64,000 nucleotides of DNA from Saururus chinensis. Its lineage: Eukaryota > Streptophyta > Magnoliopsida > Piperales > Saururaceae. This document shows positions 1 through 11,259 of the stretch, piece after piece. Numbering within the stretch: the first letter of the stretch is position 1; every line of letters starts with the position of its first letter. The stretch lies in the NCBI GenBank assembly GCA_035235625.1, contig CP141140.1:16574685-16638684 (forward strand), written 5' to 3'. Below the pieces are notes generated by a model, which was not told the DNA's origin, did no database searches, and saw only the letters and a program-made list of their open reading frames with translations. The position numbers and the translations under genes are program-made.

Positions 1-362
1 AGAATACTTATCATTTTCATATTTATGGTTTTTGGTTAACTCTTAGATGACACCACTGTATTCTATTGTAAAACTCTTTTTGACATAGGAAATTCATTGC
101 ACTTTAATGTTTGATTTACCACCTTTAGCTATCTTTTGAAAATGTACACACTTTTGGGTAGCCAATACAATTTTGCTGAAGAATACAATGGAATTCTTCA
201 AGAGATCAACCAGTTGGCTATGGTTTCCATGATTTTTTTATGTTTGCTTTGTCTATGCAAATTGGACATGTCTTTCGCAAATTATATGAAAAAAAATTTG
301 TCTTAAAAAGTAAATTACTTCTTTTAAAAAATGTATTACATATTATTTGAAAAAAAAAAGTT

Positions 363-514
363 TATATGAGCCCAGGCTCATATACACCTAAATGAGCTTG
401 GACTTACATCCGGCGGCCCATAATACTCACGGGCATTTAAACCCATGAGTATTATAGTCTGACGGCCCATAGAGCCCAGGTTCACGTAGCCGTATATGAG
501 CCCAAGCTCATATA
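363..514. repeat. Small three-hairpin repeat (MITE-like)
   Basis: Three self-complementary blocks sit in 152 bases. At 363-384 the arms TATATGAGCC and GGCTCATATA face each other almost without a loop. At 420-455 the perfect 10-base arms ATAATACTCA and TGAGTATTAT enclose a 16-base loop. At 493-514 TATATGAGC and GCTCATATA repeat the first hairpin. The outer hairpins match each other, so the whole block reads as a short inverted-repeat element. No target duplication was found, so the class is unknown. Confidence 0.5.
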
Positions 515-992
515 AACGGGTCTCTATTTGAAATCCATTTAATATTGTTCTATTAACATATTTGTTCATTAAGTATGTGAAGAAGACTGAACTTCACTAG
601 TTGAAGAAGTGTCCTTGTGCAAAGGTGACCATATAGCTTTTACTTGATTTGCAAAAGAGTTCTATATTTGTCAAAAAGGCAACCACTTTGCAAATATTAG
701 TCTATACAAAAAGTGACAATAGATTGCTGAATATTTAATGACCGTAATAGGTAGGTCATTACATGAACTGAATGTTATGTTGAACTCTGTTGATTATTAG
801 CTTTTACAAAACTATTTGTGTTTCTAATTTTAAATTGATAGCTAATTAAATCATGATATGGAACTACAATGTTGCCTAATCGAATTTTAGTTGAGATGGT
901 TGATTTCAAGAGTTGATGCCAATGTGCTAGAGTTAATGAGTGAGATGTGCTAAAAGAAATAATGTTAAAGAATATAGAAATAACATGCCAAT

Positions 993-2150
<1,158 letters not shown>

Positions 2151-2274
2151 ATGTCAGTAAAATATCAGTTCGACTTTCTTAGTTTTAAAGTTGATATTTT
2201 TATCTTCAGATTTATTTTTTGATGTGACTAAGAAAATGTATGAAGTTGATATACTCTAAATGATCATTTGCATT

Positions 2275-3467
2275 TAGGGTTGGGAAAATCCAACCCAACC
2301 TGAGCCCGACCCGCCTAACCCTGCACCCGACCTCTACAGTTGGGGTCGGGGTTTAGGCTCTTGGCCCGTTTTGAATTTAGGGTCCGGTCGAACTCGACCC
2401 GGCCAACCCGACTTTTACCCGACTACAAATAATAAAAAAACCTATTTTTATGGTGTTGGTCTATTGGACTTATTTATACTATTATTATGGTGTTTGTTTA
2501 GTACATACTATATTGAACCAGAAGCGCTTAAATACAAATTTGGGCATGAATGAGATGTTTGGAGCATAGGTGTAATCACATATATTTTGCTTTGTGATAC
2601 GCATCCATTTTGGGATAACAAATGATGGTATCTTTAAGGTGTGGTTAATTTATATATAGTTTAATTTCATTTCTGTTATTTTTTTGGGTGTGGTGAATGA
2701 AATAAAAATATATCATATTTGGTTGTATTCATTACCTATTATTTCTCCTTCGGAAGGACACATCACACACTAGATTCAGCCATGTGTAATAGGCATGATA
2801 ATCATAATAGGGAGCATGTTAGGAACATGCAACCAGATAGGCGGATAATAAAGCTCAACGAGGGACAGTTTTTGGAGGAAGAAAAATGTAACTAAGTGTC
2901 ACTGGTTGTCAAGGAGGGTAGGGCTACGAGTAGCCATAGAAAAGTAGTTACTGAAATTTTAGAATTATGATATGCTAAATTGCATGATCCTCTCTGGCCA
3001 TCAAAGAAATAATGTTTAATCTATTTTACGTTTGTATGTGAGTTATTGAAAGCTAACTGGGTTGATCATAAGTAAATAAACGTTGAAGGTTTGTTTTGTT
3101 ATCCTTCTCTCGTAATGGAAGAAAGATAACACCACACCTCTAAGGTCTTTATTAATGACTATTAAAAAAATGTGTCAGCCACAAATTAGCCAAAGAACTA
3201 AATATTATAAATTAATGTTGTAATATATTTAATTTCTTTTGTGTTTGGCTTTTGCAAAGAGAAGATATGTAATACGAGTCTGACAAAAAAATTGAGAAAA
3301 AGAAGTATGGTTACCCGCATACCTGACCCGACCCGACCCAAAGTAGGGTTAGGGTTTGGATTTTCAACCCGATTTAAAAATAGGGTTGGGTGACCCGACC
3401 CGATTTTAGTGAGGGTCAAAGCCAACCCGACTCGATTTGACCCGACCCAACCCGATTCACAACCCTA
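2275..3467 (+). mobile_element. Non-autonomous hAT element, copy 2
   Basis: The 1193-bp element begins TAGGGTTGGGAAA and ends CACAACCCTA. It has a perfect 8-bp target duplication TTTGCATT (2267-2274 and 3468-3475), which fixes the boundaries and indicates the hAT superfamily. The terminal 150 bases at each end are crowded with GGGTCGGG/CCCGACCC motifs. No coding capacity is visible. It is an inverted relative of the element at 993-2150, only 124 bases away. It ends about 40 bases before the splice acceptor of the methylesterase exon. Confidence 0.92.
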
Positions 3468-3507
3468 TTTGCATTACACTATGTCAAACTTTGCATGATA
3501 TTTATAG

Positions 3508-3783
3508 GACTTAACATTGTCGGGAATGCTTATAAAACCAGTTCCTCTCGTTTTTCAAGCTGCAAAGTTTGATTATGGAGATCATGTTGACAAGGTTCGT
3601 CATGTCTACATAAAAACAACTCATGACAACGTGGTGAATCTCTCACGACAGGAAGCCATGGTAAACAAGTGGGTCCCATCTCATGTCTTCACTGTAAATA
3701 GTGACCATAGCCCCTTCTTCTCTGCCCCAGGTGAGCTATTTGGTTTGCTGCTCAGAGCCATAGCATCAACCAATGGTTGCTAG
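3508..3783 (+). CDS. Methylesterase (MES)-family alpha/beta hydrolase, terminal exon only
   Basis: This is the 3' terminal coding exon of a plant methylesterase/hydroxynitrile-lyase family protein. It opens after the acceptor TTTATAG with codons for DLTLSGMLIKPVP and ends in TAG after 91 codons. The family's C-terminal catalytic residues are visible: the Asp in the IKTTHDNVV segment and the His in NSDHSPFF. The final helix (GELFGLLLRAIAS) is also family-typical. Wording is closest to what I recall of MES17/MES18-type proteins, which cleave methyl esters such as methyl-IAA, but this is from memory. The N-terminal two thirds, including the nucleophile Ser, is not in the window. The reading frame is intact, so the gene may be functional. 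Confidence 0.75.
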   Translation, partial: DLTLSGMLIKPVPLVFQAAKFDYGDHVDKVRHVYIKTTHDNVVNLSRQEAMVNKWVPSHVFTVNSDHSPFFSAPGELFGLLLRAIASTNGC

Positions 3784-6075
3784 TGACCTTGAGTTCAAAA
3801 CAGGTCAATCATGTCAGGCTAAAAGTAGATTGGTAAGCCCCATCTGTACAGATTCGGTATGTTGTTCTGTTAACACAGAAGCCTCATTGTCTGCCATTTT
3901 GGCACCAAGACAATATGTGGTGTTGCAAGGCTAGCGTTCAGTCCTTCCTGCTTTGGCTAACGGAGCTAGACTAGAAAGTAAGAAAGAAATGTGGAATGAC
4001 CTTCTTCAGTGCAACCTGGAAGGTTTATAAGGATCTTAGTTATATGCTGATGGAATATTTTTTCTTCTTCTGATAACTGGTCATGGAATCCTTATGGAGA
4101 GGTAAAGTGGTAAATGAGGTTCTTGAACACTGAAGACAGTGTGCATGTTTGATACCTGTGGACGAGCCAGCTTATCAGAGCATAACATGGAATCAAAATG
4201 CCTTTCTTTTGGATTGCACAGTTGGAGAACTACTGCATGTTATAATCCTGCTTATCAGTATGTTACGATTAACTATGAGCACTATATTTTTTTTTATGTG
4301 ATGTAGTAGATTTTCGTTGTATGCTCTGTAAATTTGATTTGCTGTGAGATGCATTGGAGTCATTTTCTGTTGTATTTGGCCATAATGGGGTGGTCGCTGG
4401 TCACTTGTTTTTTCCAAATAATAATTCCATGTAGTGAAGACCTGCATGACAGGGTATGAATTGCTTAAAAGTGCACTTCGTGTGTTATATAAACTTCACC
4501 ATTTGTTGTGTTTTAAGCGGATTAAACAAGCTTGAGTTGTATTTTGGGATAATATCTCCGCTTTAGGTCAGAAGAGGACAAGAGTCCAGATGTATTCCGT
4601 GGCCTATCATTGTTGTGCTACTACCATGTAGGGGAGGGCCCAATATACCAGGACTGGTAAAGTGGGTGGAGAGAGATCTGAAATGCAATATACTCCAATT
4701 TATAGATGGATCATGGAAGTGAGTACAAAGTTGTATTGCTGGGATGGGAATAATCGTTTCAGAATATAATAAGATCATGGATTCGCGTGTGTGCCATTTT
4801 TTCCATTGTATGAGGTAATTTGGTGGGTGCAATAGAAATAGTACGGAAATTTAGTAGGGGCTGTAGATAGGTTTCATACTAAGAGTTGACTAATGTAAGA
4901 GATGATAAGAGAGGTTTGACTTAGGCTGCTTTAAGGTAGGAGTGATATCGATGTGAAGTTAAAGACCTTCATTTTAGTCTTTAAAGCGCATCCGAACAAT
5001 GCCTAAGAGTTGACTTATGTGAAAGATTATTTTATTATGCAACTGAAAAGGACAAAAAAGATATAACAGCTCACAATTTTATGTAATAGATCATGTTTTA
5101 TGTAAGAAGCCACCGTCATTTCTATGCGCCAACTAGCTACTTGTAAATTGTAACAGAAAAAAGTGTCAAAATCAGCCAGATATAGTTTTGTTCCCGTTCC
5201 TCGAAGTTGCATAAACGCATGAAGATGCTGTGGCAATCAGAAATAGAAAGAACTGAACATAATTTTATTTACTATAATGCTCATTCATAATTTAGATTGA
5301 CTAAATAGTAATTCATGTAGGGGGAAGACACCACCAAACACAAAGCAGATGTTCTAGATTGATACATTCTTGGCTCTAGTCAATTTGTAGGATCTGGCAC
5401 TTAAAGATCAAATGCGAGAGATATGTTCATATCAGCTGAGGATCATACCATATGAACCAATCAAGGAGCATCTCCATTCTCTAGTCCCAAAAGTACAGAG
5501 TTTTGAAGCAACATGGAGAGCGGCAGATACTCGAGTTCCTGAAGACTATCCCGAAACATTAAAAAAAAGAAGAGAGATGTATAAATGAGGATCTAAGAAC
5601 CCAAGTGGTATGCATATTTCCGATTTAAGTAGATTTTTTATACAGGTCGATAGACAAGGTAGCTTGATGAGCTGCATTATTACTAAAGAATGTCAACCCA
5701 TGTGCACAGAGCAAAGAATGGATGGCTGCAATGAATAGACCTATAGTACTCCATATTCAGTGATCCAAATCAGGTTAGACATTCTTTGTTTATAGGACAA
5801 TAAACGAAAGGTAGACATGAGTGAACGGTTAGTCAGTTGCAAGAGCCAACATTGTCTGGGGTTCACTTACTTTTAACTATTTGGCAATGGACGAGGGGGA
5901 CAAGCCCTCATGGGTGCCACTATGCATACTGTAAGCAGCTTTGCCCAGTTGAATACCACTTGAGGATGCATCTAATAAAACTTGCTAGCACTTTCAATGG
6001 CTTCAGAAAGTTTGGAATATTCTTCAGTTGGATCCCAATTACCTGAAGAGGAAGGACGAGTTATTCTTGGCCCAG
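3784..6075. other. 3' UTR of the methylesterase gene, then intergenic DNA
   Basis: The first few hundred bases after the stop at 3783 are probably 3' UTR. The rest, up to the CEP promoter, shows no coding pattern, transposon end or RNA gene that I can support. Short open frames on both strands look random in composition. Confidence 0.5.
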
Positions 6076-6083
6076 TATATATA
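6076..6083 (+). promoter_or_regulatory. TATA box of the CEP precursor gene
   Basis: TATATATA lies 70 bases upstream of the CEP start codon at 6153. This spacing fits a transcription start near 6110 and a short leader of about 40 bases. The element is inferred from sequence and distance only. Confidence 0.55.
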
Positions 6084-6152
6084 CGAGCCTAAGTACATCT
6101 TGTATTCATTCCTTGTCAATCTGAGTAGTTGACACATCCATACTTGTAGACC

Positions 6153-6461
6153 ATGTCAAAGAATTTGACTTCAGTCGTAGTGGTGCTTCTCTCTTTAATG
6201 GTGGCTTCCCTGGCCCTCGTTCCTTCTTCTGAATATGATGAACACAGCAAGTATCATGATCCTGAGTTGTCTGGGACAAGAAGGTTGAACGTGTTTTCGG
6301 CTCAGAAAAATAGCAGAGCTTTTCACGGGAGTGATCACAGGAAAGTCACTCAAGGAATGTTGAAGAAGAAGTTGGAGGGTTTAGACGTAAAACCAAATGC
6401 CATGCAGCCGACGACTCCTGGTCACAGCCCTGGTGTTGGCCACATAAAAAATCGTGATTAG
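6153..6461 (+). CDS. CEP (C-terminally encoded peptide) hormone precursor
   Basis: This complete intronless frame of 102 codons has the layout of a CEP precursor. Residues 1 to about 22 form a hydrophobic signal peptide (VVVVLLSLMVASLALV). A variable charged region follows. One CEP domain lies almost at the C-terminus, residues 83-97, AMQPTTPGHSPGVGH, with a short IKNRD tail. CEPs are secreted, cut to 15-residue peptides, hydroxylated on prolines and perceived by CEPR receptor kinases in root growth and nitrogen signalling. The core PTxPGHSPGVGH matches the family exactly. The usual acidic, Phe and Arg residues at positions 1-3 are replaced by Ala, Met and Gln. A basic KKKLEG stretch precedes the domain. 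A TATA box lies 70 bases upstream. Confidence 0.88.
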   Translation: MSKNLTSVVVVLLSLMVASLALVPSSEYDEHSKYHDPELSGTRRLNVFSAQKNSRAFHGSDHRKVTQGMLKKKLEGLDVKPNAMQPTTPGHSPGVGHIKNRD

Positions 6462-7796
6462 TTGCGCTGATTTCCTGTGATAGGATTTTTATGCATGATT
6501 GTTTTCATATTTCTCGATGACTGAAACACATCTGTTACATAATTTTGTTACTTGGTCATCTGTCTTCGAAATTTTCTTCTGGGCTCTGGCTAGATGCTTG
6601 TTGAATGAAGTGCACAAGATTTTCACTTGCTTCATATCGATAAAGGGGTATTCTGTTACTTTTTTTTAATGATTGGGTATTCTGTTACTAGATGTTCACT
6701 TTTACAATCGGTAATACATCTTCAATGTAATGCTAGTACGCATCGCCAGCATGCATGTGCGTCTTCAATGGTCCTCTCATCAGCAAAGCTAGTGCAGGGA
6801 CGGAAGAAGGGTGCAAAGAAACCCAGGACGAACCAGTCATGGCCACATATTGATGAATCTGAATAAACTGAGGCTTCACATTTTTTATACTTTTTTGTTT
6901 TTTTTACTGCAGAGGACCATAAGCCTATGAAAGAGGAACACCAATTTCTCTCTAATCTATCTCGTGTGTCTGTCATCGAGCTTACGAAGGTAGAAGCCAC
7001 TATAATCCTTGTGTTGATTCTCACTAATTTGGTTCTATTCCTGTCTTTGCCTTCGGTATGAGCTGGCTCAGGCGAAAACGCCCACGCCCAAAAAGTCCTG
7101 ATAATTCACACACTTCGGCGTTGTGAAGCATTGCCTACAGACGGACATGTAGCTAAACCTTGACAGAACTTGATCGACAGTTTGCATAAGAGAAAATTTA
7201 TTATCTAAGGAACTCCAAAATGTGGTACGAAAAACAAAGAATAAAAAGGTTCTGACCTAGGCCGCTCCTGCTAGCCTCTGCAACGGGATATATGCAATGC
7301 TGTGCAAAACGCAACTATTTCCCCAGAACGAAAGCAGCTAAGTCGTTAATCTAACCAGAAGTATGGACTTGCTATTCGGGTTAAGGCATTTGCATATGAA
7401 ACTGTAGATAGAATTTTAGTCAAGGATGTAGCAGTAAATGTAGCCTCATCTCTTCGTTTCATGGTGCCGTATCCTCATTTATTCACATTTATGTTTCACA
7501 TAGAATACACATCGTTATAACTAAATGCACATACAAAAAGGTTCCAGTTCTTCCAATGAGCTCAAAATTATAAACCTGACTTTCTAGGCTATATTGATCA
7601 AATCACTCGCACTCTTTCAGATGAGGCCGATGCCACAGGTTGGGTAGAAATCTAATTTCCTCATGAACAGCTAGCTGGTTAGGATGTGACAAGAAATACA
7701 TGCGGAAGATACTTTTCCAGAGCTCTCTAGAGATTAGAATTCATTTGTGTCCCACACATGTCATCCCAATAATTATAATAAAAATATAACACTTCT
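6462..7796. other. Intergenic region between convergent CEP and HO2 genes
   Basis: This holds the 3' UTR of the CEP gene (+) and that of the heme oxygenase gene (-), which converge here. I see no further exon, transposon end or structured RNA. The open frames near 6630-7020 look random. Confidence 0.5.
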
Positions 7797-9646
7797 TCAC
7801 AAAATAATCAAGCGAACTATCTGTCCAGACATTCGGAACGATTTTGCAGCTTCTCTTAAGCACCTATTTTTCTCTTCACGAGGCCAGTGCTGCATTAACA
7901 AAATTTCACAATTCAAACAAAAGTATATTGAACGAGTTCCTCTACAAACATGGAAAGAATGCACTCTGGTCACAAATAAAAAATCGTACCTCACCAACTT
8001 TGTTCAAATTCTCTCTAACGCTTCTCAACAATTCCTGCACATTCCCCTCCCATCTATTGAATTCCAATTCTCTTCCTTCCAGAAGCTTTTCAGAAACCTT
8101 ATCAAAGAAATACATAGAACCGTTATGCAAATATAATACCTGACGCTGCCATAACAATTGATACACGCACATCATATTTTATTGGCTTATTATCATGATA
8201 GAAGTATGATTTTTCGTCCAGAAAGTCTACCTCCCCCATTTTTGTGGGGAAACTCCCGTTCGGCTGCTAAAAAGAGTGCAAATCGACAGCAGAGTAATCA
8301 AAAAAGTTCGGACCCTAGTACTCACACAATAAGGATTTTATTCAGGAATAAGAATTTAATTGACGGACAACTTTCTTATTATTGATGGCAGCCCCGTGGG
8401 TAACTCCAGATGTATGAACACTTAATTAGATTATTAAATTTCTTCCAAATCAACCATCCCTCATCTCCAAAACTAACTATTATTTCTACTTTATACACTC
8501 CGAAATCATAATATAAAGAAGGCAAAGGTAAATAAAAGCAATTGAAAGCATTAAAACAGATAATTAATGCACCGGCTAACTAGAAAGATGCACTTGTACA
8601 GGTGTACCTATCAACTGAAACCGGTATATAAAGCCTCAAGAAAAGAGAATAACGCTATTTAGGTGCAATGAGTTAATATTCTCCACAAGCAGCAATTTCT
8701 GGTGTCCATTTGTGCCAGGTTTATGCACATTTTTTCTGATGAATGAAACACTCGTAGTACTAAATACTAGAAAAGAATGATTTAGATCTTGATCAAAAGT
8801 TCAGACTTCAACAAGCAGAAGGCACAGTTCACACCAATTATAAACTAGGAAAACTAGCTGAGTTAGCAGACACAAAAGTACCTGTCTTGCTATTACTTGT
8901 CCCCCAGAAATGTGTGCGAAATATATGTTGTAGAAGTGGCACAGAAATGAGGGAGCACTGTCTTCAGCAACCTCCTCTAAGTAGTTCGCATAATTGATTC
9001 CAGGAGACCCCGGCTCCGGAATGGTAAACCCCTGCCCGGCCAGCCACTCCAAATCCTTCGAAAGACCCTCCGTCCTCTCCAGCCCAGTCTTCCTGAAGTA
9101 CGCATCTGCTCACAAAAATCAAACACCTAAGTCATGAAAGCAACGAAATTTTGCAATTAGGAAGCGCTTCCGTCCAGCACTGAACATACAGGCGACGTGG
9201 TCGGACTCCTCGACAAAGCGGTCGAGGGTCGAGAAGACGAGCCGGCTATCGACCAAGTATCGCATGAAACCTTCTATGGAGGGCTGCCAAGTCTCCTCCT
9301 CATCCGGCAGGGGCACCTCCCCTTCCCTGTCAGGTGGGTCGGTCCGGAGCTTCATGGCCACGAACCGCATCTCCTGGACGATGCCCTCGCTCTCGCCAGG
9401 GTACGGCTTTCGGTACCGCTTCCGCCTCTTGACGACGGCTGGAGGAGGGCTGACGGTGGTAGAAGCGGTGCCAGGTGGAGAAGAAGAGCAGTGGTAGATG
9501 AGGCCCCGGTGGCCATATCTAGCAGAATGGGGATGTGGGTCGTTGGAGAAGGGGAAGAATTTGACGGCAGAGGAGGGCCGGAGCTTGGGCGAGAGCGGAA
9601 ATGGCGTCCATGAAGGAGCGGAAGTAGCCGGCGAGGAGAACACCAT
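7797..9646 (-). CDS. HO2: Plastid heme oxygenase 2 (probable inactive HO2 type)
   Basis: Four exons join in frame to 293 residues: 9646-9190, 9105-8882, 8097-7990 and 7889-7797. Introns are GT-AG. The ATG at 9646 starts a Ser/Pro-rich transit peptide; an ATG at 9712 would add 22 residues not typical of the family. The heme-oxygenase domain begins near residue 77 (KRYRKPYPGESEGIVQEMRF) and includes the FYNIYFAHISGGQ helix at 210-222. HO1 enzymes open haem to biliverdin for phytochrome chromophore, and their iron ligand is the His of an MKLHT-like motif. Here that site is Arg101 (MKLRT, codon CGG). Plant HO2 proteins lack this His and are regarded as unable to hold haem normally, so this is HO2 rather than HO1. 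An acidic run (PDEEE) follows. The gene lies downstream of the SERAC1-like gene on the same strand. Confidence 0.9.
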
Positions 9647-9754
9647 CCCGTCCCGCCTGTTCTTCTTGCCGCCCTGCTCCGTGGACCAGTACAGGAATAG
9701 GAAGCACCTCAACCATACGATGTCAAAAACTAATGCTCGTTGTTGCCCGTGGCA

Positions 9755-9820
9755 TACTCCCTCCGTATAAAATTTAGTTTTACTTTGTTAAATTTAAATA
9801 GTACTTAAAAAAGAGTTTTA
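9755..9820. mobile_element. Stowaway-like MITE terminus in the HO2 upstream region
   Basis: TACTCCCTCCGTATAAAAT matches the well-known Stowaway (Tc1/mariner) end, including the TA target dinucleotide. It is followed by AT-rich sequence. I could not find a matching GGAGGGAGTA end, so this is a solitary or decayed terminus. It lies about 110 bases upstream of the HO2 start codon. Confidence 0.5.
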
Positions 9821-11259
9821 TAAGTTTATTTTTTCTTTTCTTACATGTATGTTTTACTATTTAATAAAGTATATTATTATTTTTAAATATTATTATTAAT
9901 TTGAGAAAAAAGAAATATATAATATGAACCGAATAAACAAAAAAAGAAAGAAAGATTATATTTCTACATAAAAATACACATCAAATATTTACACGAGTTT
10001 TAATTAGTCTAAATAACTGAGCTCACGAGAACTTTTGTGTAGAGTCCACTCCTGAAGTCTAATTAAAACTCTCTATATAAATTTTTGTAGATATTTTTAT
10101 TGTGAGAATATCACTATCACAAAGGTGACTTTTTTAGGTAAGAATAAAAATTAGGATGGATGCAGTCCAATGGCTACAACTCTTCCAGCTTTCTGTAATC
10201 TCTTTTTTAAGCTGGATGTTTGAGGCTCACCTAGCCAGCCAAGGTCTCCACCTGATGTGGTGCCCGCTAATAGCCATCCTTGCACCTCTCGTGGGCTGGG
10301 CCAAACGGAGCCTTTGGTACTATGAAATTGAATTGAATGAAAGGATGACCGGGGAAGTATTTTATATGCTCTCACTTGAGCCTAACTTTTATGCTACAGG
10401 GTGATTAGTGAGCCTAATATAAGGAATGCATGAGTTGTTGATGTTTGATATTTATGATACACATATTAGTATATATTAGCATCATTAACCTTGACATTAA
10501 CATATACTAGCGTATATGCCGTTACTTTTCTAAATATGACTCACATATCACTATTCGTTTCTTATGCTAGGTTCACTGTCAATAGAGAACATAAAAAATA
10601 CTTGATAAAAAGGCTAAACAGGTTTGAGATTTTAGATCAGATGAACTGCAACTCGCCAACATGCCAGAAAGGGAAGCGATAAATCAAGTTCCATGCAAGA
10701 AAAACTAGGATGCTTGTGTTTCATTCCAGCTGCTGCCTGCTGAGTCATTACCACGGCGACAAAGGCCTAGAAGGATGGGCCTATTACAAATATGAGCTTG
10801 CCGTTTCACGTGGTCGCCTGATGCACACCATCCTTTAAGCCGACGAAAAATTTGGTGTCGTTGGTAGCCCACGAGACAAACGGGCCACAGAATGGCCTTC
10901 ACAGATTTTGGAATGGGCCTGGGAACTTAAATAATTAGGTGGTCCTTCATGGAACTGCCTACCGTTGTTTTATGTAAAGAAAACAGATGTTGGAATGAGA
11001 GAAACATTTTCACCACTTTTTTTTTGTAATAAAATTATGCACCTTTTATTACAAAGGATCAGGGCCTTTTATAGTTTACAAATTATTTCTAAACATATTA
11101 CATAATACAACTGTAAAAAATAAATAATACAACAGCTCCCTTAATTTCTACTTCCAGTGAAAAAAATAGAGAACGCCTGGACCTACTAAATTTACTCGGA
11201 ATAAACAGGTGAATTCAAAGAATAAAAATGAAAGAAAAATGGGGGAATGATATTCCGTT
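9821..11259. other. Intergenic: HO2 upstream region and SERAC1-like 3' UTR
   Basis: AT-rich DNA without a supportable gene. A TAATAAAA motif on the minus strand near 11043-11050 could serve as poly(A) signal for the SERAC1-like gene, whose stop codon is at 11260-11262. Moderately GC-rich patches at 10200-10310 and 10690-10900 give open frames on both strands but match nothing I know. Confidence 0.45.

Noticed and set aside
1-992. Upstream exons of the methylesterase gene
   Set aside because: I looked for the segment that normally precedes the terminal exon and for the nucleophile motif GHDFGG or similar, and found neither.
2371-2553. 60-codon open frame in the second hAT element
   Set aside because: Short, within a non-autonomous element, no transposase motif.
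9197-9613. 138-codon open frame on the plus strand
   Set aside because: Exactly opposite the GC-rich first exon of HO2; antisense shadow.
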